Source: Panicum virgatum (Eukaryota > Streptophyta > Magnoliopsida > Poales > Poaceae). From it: a stretch of 64,000 nucleotides of DNA. Each line of letters opens with the position of its first letter. Position 1 is the first letter of the stretch. Made by a program: the position numbers and the translations under genes. Below are positions 11,705 to 22,430 of this stretch, piece after piece. Location of the stretch: contig NC_053143.1 of assembly GCF_016808335.1 (NCBI RefSeq), positions 5,303,398 through 5,367,397 on the forward strand, written 5' to 3'. The notes beneath the pieces are model-generated. The model was not told the origin of the DNA and did no database searches. It saw nothing but the letters and a program-made list of their open reading frames with translations.

Positions 11705-12153
11705 CTCTGAACAATACCAAATAAATTAAATGCATTAACACATACAAGTTTTACTGTAAATACATGAAAACAAATAAATCAAGTGCCCTAAATTTATATA
11801 AATATATACTTATATATATGCATATGTGTTGAATTTTTTTTATATAACTACTACTAAGTACAAACAATCAAAACTGATCATATTATATTACCACAAAATT
11901 TGTAGGGGCGGCCCACCAGCCAAGCCGTCCCTAAAAATTGTTGCTATTTTTAGGGGCGGCTAACCAGCCAAGCCGCCCCTGAAAATTGTCGCTATTTTTA
12001 GGGGTGGTCAGGAGGGTGAGCTGACCTTATAAATGCATTTACAGGGGCGGTTCATTAGCACAGTACCCCGCGCCTTATTTGTAGTTACGGGTGAATTTTT
12101 GGTCCACCCCAAAAAAAATTGGGGTGTTTCTAAAAATCTTTTCTATAGTAGCG
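11705..12153 (-). other. 5' subterminal region of CACTA-A
   Basis: An AT-rich leader (11705-11890) is followed by alternating TTTTTAGGGGCGGC and GCCGCCCCTAAAAA-like blocks up to the terminus at 12153. The inverted GGGGCGG/CCGCCCC pairs match the array at 1881-3050. It presumably includes the TNP2 promoter and accessory-protein binding sites, but I cannot point to a TATA box with confidence. Confidence 0.6.
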
Positions 12154-13328
12154 AGGAGCAGCACGGGCGCAGGAGCAGGCGCCGCACGGTGTGGCCATTT
12201 CACCCCTCATCTTGATTTTGACATCTTAATTTTGAGAGCTCAATAGTGAAAAACTAGGTCCAAATCGAGCTCTCTCTCTTTTAATTTCATCCCCTCGACT
12301 CCCACATGTAAAAGCTCCGTCCGGCCATCCATCTGCGGCAGAAACGGCCGCTGCTCCCAGGCATCCACGGAGTTGTCCAGCCAGCGCCTCGATGGAGATT
12401 ATTGCCAGGTACGCTGTCCTCTCTAATTGCGGCTGTCCACCTGCTTGAGCTGCTGGTGCGTGCCATGCCTTCCTGCTCCGGAGATGCGTGGCCGCTTCCC
12501 AGTGCGGGCCCTAGAAGGCCAGCCGCGCTGTCGCGTCCCCTCCCTCCCGAGCCACCTGTGCCGCCGCCTGCCCCCGAGCTAGCCGCACCCAACCAGCATG
12601 CGCTGCCCACCAAGAGGTCGGTAGGAGCAGACAAAGGAATTAATTTTGCTGCTGCGTTGGCCTGGTCCGCATAGGGAGATGGGAGCAGCGAGGGGAATCA
12701 ATTTTGCTACTATGTGATCGATTTTGCTGCTATGCGCTCGATTTTGCGTGTGACAGGGAGATTGGTGGTGCGTTTTTGACGCTGCAGCTTGTGCTGCAGT
12801 GGTTCTTGCCGTGGGAATGGGAGCAAAGATCCGATATGTGCCTGCATGAGAAAAGAAAGTAGAAAGTCTATTATCAGGGACTGGCAGGGCACTCTCAACT
12901 TCAGGAAGATCTAATTGAGCACTTGTTGTACCGTTACATGGACATGTATATTGATCATTTACTTTACATTTCCTTATCAATGTGCCATTTATTTTCTTTA
13001 ATATCATGTACTTTAATTTGTATGGACTTTAGTTTGTCGGCTATCATGGGTTTATACTGCCTTATGCAGCATCTGCTACAATGCTGATAGATGGGTAGAA
13101 CATGTATCATTGCTCATTCCCAGTGGCATGGTTTGATCCTGAGGAAGTTACCTTATCTTTATGATTAATCAAGGAGGGGTCATGATGTTGTCAAATCTAT
13201 ATATTTTTTTTGTTTATGAAATGGTCAGTTGTTTGGCAAATCATATAAATTGTTTTTTTGGAGTTGTCACAAAATGTGGTTTTGTGAGGCACTGAGGCTT
13301 TCCTAATATAGTCGGTTCTGCTTCTGCA
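12154..13328. other. Gene-like flank with no resolved gene
   Basis: The region starts immediately outside CACTA-A. It includes a CT-rich leader (CTCTCTCTCTTTTAATTTC near 12270), an ATG with an adjacent good donor (GCCAG|GTACGC near 12408) and GC-rich sequence to 12620, then AT-rich intron-like DNA. This looks like the 5' end of a gene. However, the phase of that short first exon does not match the exon-like pieces downstream, so I give no gene model. Confidence 0.35.
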
Positions 13329-14140
13329 GGTGACTCTCAATCTATTTGGAACATCAATAGTCTAAGAGACAAGTCTGTCAAACACTACACTCTTGCAACA
13401 GGTTTTGCTTGTGCAAAGGTAATTATTCCTGGAATGGACATTATAACTCAATAAGCCAACTGTACTATTGCTTCTTCTTATGTTATTTGGTGTGATATCA
13501 ACTAATGGTATGTGCTTTTAAACATTCCATATTAAGCTGAAATAGTACATTTGTCAGTATTTTTATTGTAGCTTATCAAGTAAGTCATGATCCATGGTAT
13601 GTAGTTTGGTGCTTTTACCCATTTGTAGAAAACTACATAGGTGTTGTTGGTAATTTGTTTAAGATTATGTCCTTTGCTTCAAGTTTTTGATTGCAGACTC
13701 GCTATGGTTATCTTGTTGCAGGGGTCTCTGCTTGATCAGAAGCCAGAAAATGCTGTTGCCATGATTAAACTCCTTTACAAGGTTTGTTACAGGATTGCTG
13801 AAATACTGGAATAGTTAAACACCAGCAGTATATTCAAACTTGTTTCTGGATAAAATTTGGTTATTTCCTTACTCTAAATATCCTGCTGCATATGTGCTGG
13901 CTGTGTTGTTCCAGCTCATACTACTTTTGACATTTTGAATGTTAAAATGTGATCCAAAATATGCACTCATATTTTGTGCTACAAAAAATTCTGTAGCTAG
14001 TTTTTTACTTATGAAAACCTTGAAATGACATGTTAACCTGATGGAATATTTATGGTTGGATGTAGCATTTACCTGATCAGAAGAAACCATTTGTGAAGGA
14101 TGAACCCCGCTGCAGGGCGCCCATGGTTTTTGGGGCTTAC
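13329..14140 (+). pseudogene. Exon-like fragments of an unrecognised gene
   Basis: Two stretches look like spliced exons in matching phase. One (about 13330-13419) follows a TTCTGCAG acceptor and ends GCAAAG|GTAATT; it encodes SIWNINSLRDKSVKHY then TLATGFACAK. The second (13722-13781) follows a TTGTTGCAG acceptor and ends TACAAG|GTTTGT; it encodes GSLLDQKPENAVAMIKLLYK. A third possible piece (about 14067-14130) encodes KPFVKDEPRCRAPMVFG. I do not recognise the family. No start, promoter or complete frame can be assigned. It may be the remnant of a host gene truncated by CACTA-A or by the repeat cluster, or a captured fragment. Confidence 0.35.
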
Positions 14141-14503
14141 AACCATTTGTTAAGAAACCATTTATGAATTTAGTGTTTTTGAGTTTTTCTTTTGATTCTG
14201 TTGTTTACTCCATCCATTGGTTTTTGGGGCTTACAACTGTCATATGTGCCTTGTGGGGTCAATGTGTTGTAGTCTGTTTACAAAGAAAAGATTATTGTGG
14301 TGCCAACCATATTATTTTGAGCACTTTTAGTGGTATGATTATTCCGTTATTGGTCTTAAGTTAAAAAATTATGATTCTCTTTGATGGGTTGCCTTTTTCC
14401 ATAGATAAAAATAGGAGGCTTAGTAGTTTGGACAAAAGGAGACATACATTTTGTTTACAGAGGAAGCAATTATCAGCAAAACACAAAGCATAGTTACTAT
14501 TTC

Positions 14504-14728
14504 GTGAGTGATGTTCAAAATATGAAACACAATGTTTCTACAACCCTGCTTGAATATTTTAACTTCTTCAAAGTGCTAACCAATGCTAATGGCAAAGCAG
14601 ATGATGCTTTACAAGAAAAGTATCAAAACATTTGCGGTCAGAAGGATGAAGAATCTGTCAAGAGAACTCTCTACGAGAGAGAAGTCAACAGATTATTAGA
14701 TATACAGATTGGGTCCTCAATTTGTTGA
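14504..14728 (+). other. Short charged ORF, possible further exon of the same unknown gene
   Basis: A 74-residue frame (MSDVQNMKHNVSTTLLEYF at the start, EESVKRTLYEREVNRLLD near the end) is rich in Lys/Glu and looks like real coding sequence rather than repeat translation. It lies 360 bp downstream of the exon-like pieces in the same orientation. No domain is recognised and the splice sites are not clear. Confidence 0.3.
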
Positions 14729-15025
14729 TTGGTGTTGAAACCCACAAGGAAAATTGTTTTGTGCGAGAAAAGGGTCTTATTGAATTCATCTTATACTATG
14801 CATATAGTTTGTTATTTTTTATTGCCTTATGGTTGCTTGCATTTGATTCTTCAAATAGTAGGGCGCGCATTCTAGTATTAGTAATGTCTAGACCTTTTTA
14901 TGGAGAAAGTGAAGCCTTGTTTTGTTTGTCAATTAAGATAAGAAATACTAGTTAGATGCAACAATAGCTCTCTATTCCCTTGATGGCGTGGAGTTCCGAA
15001 CCAAGCCACAACGATGGGGATGGCA

Positions 15026-15091
15026 AGAACAATTTGAAAGAAGAAAACATTCGAGACATGAACAATTTGAAAGAAGAAAACATTCGAGACA
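15026..15091 (+). repeat. 33-bp exact tandem duplication
   Basis: The segment starting GAACAATTTGAAAGAAGAAA and ending CGAGACAT is present twice in direct succession, within the first B-type unit. Confidence 0.9.
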
Positions 15092-15130
15092 TGAAAGTTT
15101 AGTCTAGCTTAGGCTACGCTAAAGAACTAG

Positions 15131-15400
15131 ATCAAACTGGGAATCTTAGGCATGTTGTCATCAAAGTTCTCTATCAAGCGAAAACATGATATCAATTGAC
15201 TTGATAGAGAAGTGAAATGGTTAAATTACTACCACTTTAATGTGATATTTCAATCCAGGCATTATACACCATCATGGTTAGGTCACACGAGACCTTACAG
15301 TGTCTAGAGAGCAACCTAACGCAACAGAGATCATGATGGACTCTTACATTCACTCAGACTGATGTGAACTTTCCCGTTGCCTCCTATTCCTTTACAACTC
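15131..15400 (+). ncRNA. MIR2118-like precursor 1 (B-type)
   Basis: The 22-nt segment at 15371-15392 begins TTCCCGTTGCCTCCTATTCC. It matches the grass miR2118 consensus, as I remember it, at 18 of 22 positions. An upstream arm near 15138-15170 contains GGGAATCTTAGGCATG, which resembles the reverse complement of the mature side (GGAATAGGAGGCAACGGG). The two arms are about 200 nt apart, which is long for a plant precursor. miR2118 loads AGO proteins and cleaves PHAS transcripts to start phased siRNA production. The claim rests on similarity and arm layout only. Confidence 0.5.
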
Positions 15401-16800
15401 TTTGATCACCCCCATATCTTCTTCCTCTGTTTCTTTCCCAAATTTTATATACACTAATACACTATGCTACCGCGTTTTGCCATAAAGAAATAGTTATATA
15501 GGAGGCCAGAGGGTAGTGGACTTAATCTGGTATATAGGTGTATTTTGCTACGCATTCACTTCTCTGAATGATCATATCTTGCATTGCAGATCACATCAGC
15601 AGCACTGCAAATCCTTATATCTGCAGTCGGTGCTTGATCCCGAAAACCCACCTACCATTCATAAAGCTTTGCAACTGCATAGTCGGTTTAGACCTAGAAT
15701 CGAAGAAGCTCTTGTAGCTTGTACAGTGAATTATTTGCATTGCTTTCTAGTTTGAGCTTGGCACAAAGTAAATGATGCGTCTGCCATGTACCATGGTGTC
15801 ATGTGCTTGACCTAGGTTGAGAAAAAAGAAATATTTTCTCTACAAATAAACTTGGATAGTATGATATGTGCTAATAACAAAGTGCACATTCAATCTTAGT
15901 TGACATGTATGTTTCTTTCCTTTCTAAGGTGTTCCTTTGAGTACTATTAAACTAAGTTCCCTTATCTAATCTTTTTACATTTTGTTATGTTATCTCCTAA
16001 GGAAGTTTTTGTTTGATAAATGTTTCATTGAAATTATACTAAATAGTTATGCTAAAAATCCTCCGATAAGTTTTTTCTACAAAAGGTTATACATGTAAGT
16101 TATATATCATGAAAAGTTACGCTAAAAAATATCTCATGAGAAATTGATTGAAACAAGTTATACATAAAAGTTCTAAGACCATTTCATATGAATATATATA
16201 TAATATACACGCTTATTTTAAGAGTCATACGAATTAATGTAGTGCATTGTCCATTCTCTCGTGTATGCAACAAAGTGGCTATAAAGATCAATTATGTACT
16301 AGATCACCATGAGTTTGTGAGTCAAAACCTGAATTGATCACCCTGCAGACAGCCAAACAGACAACCCATTGTGTACAAGCTGTTTGTTGAGTTGTCTATT
16401 TGTGACAAAAAGACAACTGTTGTCTGCACTGTTGTACATGCCCTTACAGCACTTCATCTTCATCATAGAGACATAACAAGCAAAGAACTAAGATCATAAA
16501 CATAGATGTTAGGTAAAATAGAGCTTTTGGTCAAAGCATTTGGTGCACATAGACCAAATCACACGCATGTATACAAATTTATACCAAGACCTTACCCAAG
16601 ATTTGAATAACATCATCTTTATGATCCAAGATTAAGAAACCTTGAGTTACAAAAGGGCCACCAAAGTTCTAGTGGCATCATCACTTACCAGCAATTGATG
16701 TGATTACACCTGGCTTCACTCAAACCATGGGGGTACAATGAATGCCGAGGTCCATAGCAGGGTGAACCAAAGCAGAAAAGGGAAACAAAAATAGATACAA

Positions 16801-16954
16801 GCTCGGCAGAAGATCCAATGCAGGGGATGAGTTCAAGTATAGCCACGCATTTGACTACTTTATGAGTCCACACCACATCCGACAATGCATCCAGATAGCA
16901 ACTTCGTTCTATTGCGTGCTTTCCCATTGCCTCCTATTCCTGTTGCATCTATAC
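16801..16954 (+). ncRNA. MIR2118-like precursor 2 (A-type), clearest class of hairpin
   Basis: The mature-like segment is at 16921-16942 (TTCCCATTGCCTCCTATTCC, then TG), matching the consensus at 17 of 22. The 5' arm, from GCTCGGCAGAAGATCCAA through CAGGGGATGAGTTCAAG to CCACGCA, answers the 3' arm TGCGTGCTTTCCC...CCTGTTGCATCTATACCGG. Pairing visible by eye includes CACGCA with TGCGTG, CAGG with CCTG, and AGATCCAA with TTGCATCT with one mismatch. The middle is imperfect, as is normal for a miRNA duplex. Loop length is about 60 nt. It could be a decayed locus, since expression cannot be judged here. Confidence 0.6.
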
Positions 16955-17217
16955 CGGCAACTTCTATCTCTTTAATCTTACTATCCTACTTCCTCTGTTT
17001 CTCCTCTGTTGTCTATACGATATATACTTACTAGTACTAGCACTGTTATGTGTTTTGCTGTGGGGTAGTGGAGTTTATAAAGTAGGTGAATTATAATGTT
17101 GTGCATTCACTTCTGTAAGTGGTCATATCTTTCATGGAAGATCTTATAAGCAGCACTGCAAATACACAACTGGTAGAAGATTGTTGATCCCAAAAGGTAA
17201 TGATTGATAAGTGATAT

Positions 17218-17467
17218 TGTTGTGAAGTATTAGTGGATTGTCCACCTCTTTTCAAAAACTTAAGCTTTTGGGTTCATCTAGTTGGTGCATGAAACCTAAC
17301 ATGATATCAAAACCAGAGGTCTCGAGTTCGAGTCTTGGTAGAGGCATCTTTTAAGTCCTCCGCTCCCTTCTTTATTTTTACATTTGCGTCTTGTTCCGAC
17401 TGCATGTGAGTGGGAGTGTTGTGAAGTATTAGTGAATTGCCCACCTCTTGGTGCATGAAACCTAACA
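17218..17467 (+). mobile_element. TRIM/SMART-type miniature LTR element, 250 bp, target duplication GATAT
   Basis: LTR 1 (17218-17301) starts TGTTGTGAAGTATTAGTG and ends AAACCTAACA. LTR 2 (17417-17467) has the same ends but lacks about 33 internal bases. Directly after LTR 1 is TGATATCAAAACCAGAGG, a variant of the initiator-Met tRNA primer-binding site. A purine run (GTGAGTGGGAG) precedes LTR 2. The flanks GATAT (17213-17217 and 17468-17472) are exact. There is no coding capacity, so it must have moved with proteins supplied by another element. Confidence 0.9.
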
Positions 17468-17694
17468 GATATATGTTGTGCCCAATGTGATTGACACATG
17501 CTGAGAAAAAAAAGGAAAAGTTGTCTAGGAATAAACTTGCATGGCTTAGTGGCAGAAATTTGTACAAATTTGTAATGAAACCTAACAGATATATATTGTG
17601 CCCAATGTGATGGAAACATGCTGAGAAAACAAAAGGAATAGTTGTCTAGGAATAAACTTGTAGGCTTAGTTGCAGAAATTTGTACAAATTTGTA
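17455..17694 (+). repeat. 120-bp tandem duplication that includes the TRIM 3' end
   Basis: The segment from ATGAAACCTAACAGATAT through TTGTACAAATTTGTA occurs at 17455-17574 and again at 17575-17694 with few differences. Because it includes the last bases of the TRIM and its right target duplication, the duplication happened after the TRIM insertion. Confidence 0.85.
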
Positions 17695-17778
17695 TCACTT
17701 CGTGTTGCTAATAACGAAGGGCAAATTCAATCTGGCTTGACACGTCTGTGCCGCAGTTCCTGCTAGTGTTAATCTTCA

Positions 17779-17821
<43 letters not shown>
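17779..17821. repeat. Compound microsatellite (TC)n(AC)n
   Basis: About twelve TC units are followed by about nine AC units without interruption. Confidence 0.98.
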
Positions 17822-18261
17822 TAGGAAAATTCCTTTCTACATGGCCTATCATGGCTTCTATTCATGACTTGATGGCATGGAGTTCACCAAATTCAGCTAA
17901 CTATTGTACTGTGATGGGGACTACACACGAACATTTGTCAATAACAATACATTTGAGACATGCAGGGAAGTGAATTTAGCTCACGTCACGTCATGGAAAA
18001 GAAGAAGGTTCACACTCATGGTATCTAGGGCAGGATGTCCGTCATCTATCAAGTCTATGGCACCTACACATATTCAGTTCATGAGTTAGAGGAATTATTC
18101 AGTTGAGCGAATTATTGAGAACAGGACCATATTTTGGAGCATACTGTCACACTGCACCTCTTTTAAGGACTTTTTGCACACCACCAGGATTTAGCCTAAG
18201 AATTGCCACTTTTGAATTACCATCATCTGTTAGCAATGGATAACATGGGCTGCCATGGGTC

Positions 18262-18458
18262 AACATGCATCTAGAATGCCGGAACAACCAATGACGTTGT
18301 GAGTTCAAGTAAAACCAGGCATTTGACTACATTGCGAATGCAAGCAACACCTGACATCCTAATGTGAACCGCATTTCCTCTAGGACTCCCTACTAGTTGA
18401 AAATGCTTGATGTGTCATGCGTAGTTTCCCACTGCCTCCTATTCCTATTGCATCTCGG
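18262..18458 (+). ncRNA. MIR2118-like precursor 3 (C-type)
   Basis: The mature-like segment is 18426-18447 (TTCCCACTGCCTCCTATTCC, then TA), with 18 of 22 matches to the remembered consensus. The 5' side near 18265-18305 (CATGCATCTAGAATGCCGG, then TTGTGAGTTCAAG) partly matches the reverse complement of the 3' side and carries the GAGTTCAAG motif shared with other units. Spacing between arms is about 120-140 nt. Confidence 0.5.
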
Positions 18459-18744
18459 CCAGAAGCTCCCCCAACTCTTTAATCCTCCTATCTTCTTCCT
18501 CCTTTTCTCCTCTGTTCTCTAAACTATATGCTACTTGCACCCTTTTATGTTTCCTAGTGGGTAGTGGAGTGTTTGAAGTAGAAGCATTATATTGTTGTGC
18601 ATTCAATTCTTTAAATGATCATATCTTTCATGGTAGAAGGTTGTTGATCCCAAAAGGTAATGACTGATATAAGTGCATGCACCCGTAACATTTTTTACAC
18701 TATCATCATGAACCAGTACAAAACATCCGACAATGCATCCACAT

Positions 18745-18895
18745 CCGACAATGTGTAGGGGATGAGTTCAAGTATAGCCACACATTTGACTACTTTATGA
18801 GTCCACACCACATCTGACAATGCGTCCAGACAGCAACTTCCTTCTGTTGCGTGCTTTCCCATTGCCTCCTATTCCTGTTGCATCTTGACCGGCAA
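18745..18895 (+). ncRNA. MIR2118-like precursor 4 (A-type)
   Basis: The mature-like segment 18856-18877 is identical to that of precursor 2. The 5' arm (TAGGGGATGAGTTCAAG, then TATAGCCACACA) starts near 18755. The outer stem of precursor 2 is missing here, so this copy has a shorter stem. The unit is interrupted downstream of the hairpin by the hAT element at 19170. Confidence 0.5.
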
Positions 18896-19169
18896 CTCCC
18901 ATCTCCTTAATCTTCCTATCATCTTCCTCTGTTTCTCCTCTGTTGTCTATACTATATATACTTACTAGTACTAGCACTCTTTTGTGTTTCGCTGAGGGGT
19001 AGTGAAGTTTATAAAGTAGGTGAATTATATTGCTGTGCATTCACTTCTGTAAGTGGTCATATCTTTTATGGAAGATCTGATCGGCAACACTACAAATACA
19101 TTTGGTAGAAGGTTGTTGATCCCAAAAGGTAATGACTGATAAGTGATATATGTTGTGCTGTCATGTGCT

Positions 19170-20616
19170 TAGGAGTGGTAAAAGGCCGTCAAATTTGGCC
19201 TAGATAATCTAAGGGCCGGACTTAAAAGGATCGAGCTCTAATCAATACTATAAGGATCGGAAACAATTGAAATTTTTTTTCACCCACATTGGGCCCACCG
19301 TACTCCTCACGCCGGACCCACCTGTCAGGGCCGAGGAAGGTGGGAGGGGGTGGAGACCCATAAAAATCACATGTTGGGAAGCGTTTCTGCCAAAACTCAA
19401 TTGTTTTTTTTCACCCGATGCCGTCCTAACCCTCCTCTTAGACCAAAATAATGGAAAAACTATAGTTGAGCCCACCTGTCAGCCCTAGCTTGCTTTGATG
19501 GACCTGGGGGCCCTCAACGCGGGCGACGAGCTGGAGCAGCTTGGGCCCGTCAGTGTCGAGGTTGAATAGGCACATCTCATCTCACAGGATTGACCTTGAT
19601 GTCACACCACACGCGGAGCCTAGGAGCACGAACTGGCTCAAGGTCACGACTCACGAGCGGCAAAGCTTGCTGGGCGGGTGGTTACGAGTAGCCATCCATG
19701 GTTGTGGTCTACTATCTGCAGCAACATCGTGAGTCAGTAGAACCAGGGGTAGTCAGGGCACGGTTCGTCGCGGCGGGCGGTAAAATCCGTCCTATGCGAC
19801 CGCTACGAGCTTCTTTCATTCTCGAAAATTCGAGCTCCCAGTCCATATGCAACATAAATTGACCACTCATGTGCCTCCTCATGACTAATTCTGCCAATCC
19901 CTTCAAGCAATTTGAGTTAAGTCAGTTCTTTTCCCAAATCCCAACAATAGGGGCACAAACGAGCCCAGTTCTCATTGGTTTGGCCATGGGGAAGATTAAT
20001 GCAGGTCCTCTGTAGCTGGTTTGGCCATAAGGAATATGAATGCGGACTATCGTAGCTGCGGCGGCCAGGCCTGCGGATCCTGCGTGGGACGGTGGGGCTG
20101 CCGCGACATGTTGGGTTGCTGAACTCTTAGTGACCCATCAAGCCGAGGATAGACAAGGGGAATTGACTATTGCATCGTCTAACACATCAAGAGGCACTGT
20201 CTATTTTACTCATCGTTATATGAACAAGCAACATGATTCATTCAAGGCAAGCCAAAATCTGAATCCTGCACCTGAGCTCAACCGAACTGGTCAGAGTGAT
20301 CTCGAAAGAAAAATTTTCATTTTCTGTTGACAAAGTGGCTGTAAACCAGGTATCAGGGTTGAAAGATCACAGTGGCGCAATCTTTTCTTCCAAACACACT
20401 GATCATGACAAAAAAACAAAATCAACACGCTCCAGTTATCTGCAAAAATACGAAAGATGAGTCTATCCTCCAATTAGTCTTTTTAGTATGCCTAGAAATC
20501 ACGTGCGTGTCGCACGTGCATCTATGTTAGTCTTATATAATTTTGAGCTAAAAAAATTTAAAGGTCAAGTTGAGCTGTGAAGTGACCACTAGGGCCATGG
20601 CCTATTATCACCCCTA
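19170..20616. mobile_element. hAT-like non-autonomous element, 1447 bp, 8-bp target duplication CATGTGCT
   Basis: The ends TAGGAGTGGTAAAAGGCC and (reverse complement of the right end) TAGGGGTGATAATAGGCC are terminal inverted repeats. CATGTGCT flanks it at 19162-19169 and 20617-20624. Other A-type units lack this insertion, which confirms the boundaries. The inside is GC-richer and contains short frames with no recognised domain, and a perfect small hairpin ACGTGCGTGTCGCACGT near 20501. No transposase is present. Confidence 0.88.
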
Positions 20617-21479
20617 CATGTGCTTGACATATGCTAAGAAAACAAAAGGAATATTTGTCTAGGAATAAACTTGCATGGTTTGGTGACAGAAATTTGTACA
20701 AATTTGTATCACTTCATGTTGCTAATCACAAAGGGCACATTCAATCTGGCTTGAAACATCTGTGCCTCAGTTCCTGCTAGTGTTAATCTTCCTCAGATAT
20801 ATATGTGATATGTGATCATCTTTAAACATGTGTCCAGGTTTATTAGCTTCATTTCTGAATCATGGCCTACAAATGCTTGTTTTGACTTGATGGCACGGAG
20901 TTCACCAAATTCAGCTAACTATTGTACCATGATGGGGACTACACATGAACATTTCTTAACATGAATACAATTGAGACATGCAGGGAAGTGAATTTAGCTC
21001 ACGTCATGGAAAAGAAGAATGTTCACACTCATGGTATCTTAGGCAGGACGTCTGTCATCTATCAAATCTATGGCAACGACACATATTCAGTTCACAAGTC
21101 AGAGGAGTTAAACAGCACCATATTTTGGAGCATATTGTCACACTGCACCTCTTTTAAGCACTTTTTACACACCACCAGGATTTAGCCTAAGAATTGACAC
21201 TTTCCAATTTCCATCATCAGTTAGCAATGGATATCATGGGTTGCCATGGGACAACATGCATCTAGAATGCCAGAACATCTAATGACGACGTGGGTCAAGC
21301 AAAGTCAGGCATTTGACTACATCGTGAATGCAGGCAACATCTGAAATCCTAATGCAAACCGTATTTCCTCTAGGACTCCCTAGTTGAAAATGCTTGATGT
21401 GTCATGCGTAGTTTCCCCTGACCGTGTGTCCAGAGAGCAACCTAAAGCTGTACAGGGATCTTGACCCACAAGAATCATC

Positions 21480-21811
21480 TCGACCTGCGAGGGGCTAGCC
21501 GCCCCCTGAGCATTCTTATAAGAAGGAGGCCTTTTAACGCAGACCGAGAAACCCGCCGAATCCCGGCTCTTTCTGACCTTGGGTCTGGTGCCATTTCCTG
21601 GAACCGTTACCCGGGCCGGGACCGTTACCCACTGGGCCGGGAAACCGTGACGCCAGGCCGGGCCAAGCTGACTACACAGCCCAAGCTATCAGGAGCACAA
21701 CGAGGGGGTTTTTCCCCACAGCCGGGGAAATTCGCCCCGATGGGGGTTCGAACCCCCCACCTGTGGAGTGCTGCCGGTTGCTTCGCACCACTCGGGCTAA
21801 CAACCTTAGGC
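21480..21811 (-). mobile_element. tRNA-derived SINE, 332 bp, 17-bp target duplication
   Basis: The exact direct repeat GACCCACAAGAATCATC flanks the insert at 21463-21479 and 21812-21828. Read on the minus strand, the head starts at 21811 and contains TTAGCCCGAGTGGT (pol III A box) and GGTTCGAACCC (B box), spaced as in a tRNA. The body extends towards 21480. The long target duplication and the tRNA-like head point to a SINE mobilised by LINE machinery. I do not see a long poly(A) tail. The plus-strand frame over it is not a gene. Confidence 0.88.
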
Positions 21812-21847
21812 GACCCACAAGAATCATCAGTCTGCTTGATGTGAACT

Positions 21848-21869
21848 TTCCTGTTGCCTCCTATTCCTA
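21848..21869 (+). ncRNA. miR2118-like mature segment in a chimeric C/B unit
   Basis: TTCCTGTTGCCTCCTATTCC (then TA) matches the remembered miR2118 consensus at 20 of 22 positions, the closest in the window together with 60999-61020. The unit is a fusion: at about 21411-21420 the C-type sequence stops within TTTCCC and B-type sequence (CTGACCGTGTGTCC) follows. The B-type 5' arm is missing and the SINE sits just upstream. The hairpin is therefore probably broken even though the mature segment is well preserved. Confidence 0.45.
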
Positions 21870-22430
21870 TTGCATTTAGGCTGACAGTTCAATTGCAACT
21901 CTTTGATCGTCATCATATCTTCTTCCTCCCTTTCTTTCCTAGATTTCTATACACAATGCTATTGTGTTTTGCCATGGAGAAAACCATTATATAGGGGGTC
22001 CACCAGATAGTGGAGTTAATCTGGTAGGTGAAATTTTTTTTAATGCATTTCACTTCTCCAAACAATAATATCTTGCACAGCAGATCTCATCAGCAGCACT
22101 ACAAAACCATGTACCCCAATTCCTGCTATAACTATAATAAGGTGGTAGATCCCAAAAAACTAATGACTGATCTGATAAGTGCATGCAACTAGTGGCCCTT
22201 ACTGGACAACACGTCTCCATAACTTATCTCCAAGTATCAGGGCATTCACAATCATTACGTGGAGTTGTGGGCTTGTGATGTGTGAACAAGTTGTTTGAGC
22301 TCTGTCTATATGTACTGCAACTTACTTGTTCTACTAAAACTGAACATGTGTCCGGTTACTGGATTATAACATCAGAACTAAATGAGAATAACTTATTTTA
22401 GAGACATGAGAATCATGTTATTCTCATCCA

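Larger units (their letters stand above)
1..12153 (-). mobile_element. CACTA-A: large decayed CACTA (En/Spm) DNA transposon, 5' part, open at left window edge
   Basis: The minus strand carries, in order, a TNP2-type transposase gene (3215-11704) and a TNPA-like second gene (1-687). This is the usual CACTA gene order. The right end at 12153 reads, on the minus strand, CGCTACTATAGAA, a one-base variant of a CACTACTATAGAA-type terminus. It is followed inward by GGGGCGG-type subterminal repeats (11890-12130). The other terminus lies outside the window. The element hosts a 4.1-kb solo LTR and an 862-bp non-autonomous CACTA, both with perfect target duplications. All its genes are disrupted, so it is an old, non-autonomous copy. 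The boundary at 12153 is inferred from the terminal motif only, because no second end is available to confirm a 3-bp duplication. Confidence 0.8.

Noticed and set aside
20490..20535. Helitron 3' end, because of the perfect hairpin ACGTGCG-TGT-CGCACGT followed by a TTAGT-like end
   Set aside because: The hairpin lies inside an element with clear hAT-type inverted repeats and an 8-bp duplication, and no Helitron 5' end is found.
21461..21844. 127-residue ORF on the plus strand
   Set aside because: It spans a SINE insertion and its target duplications.
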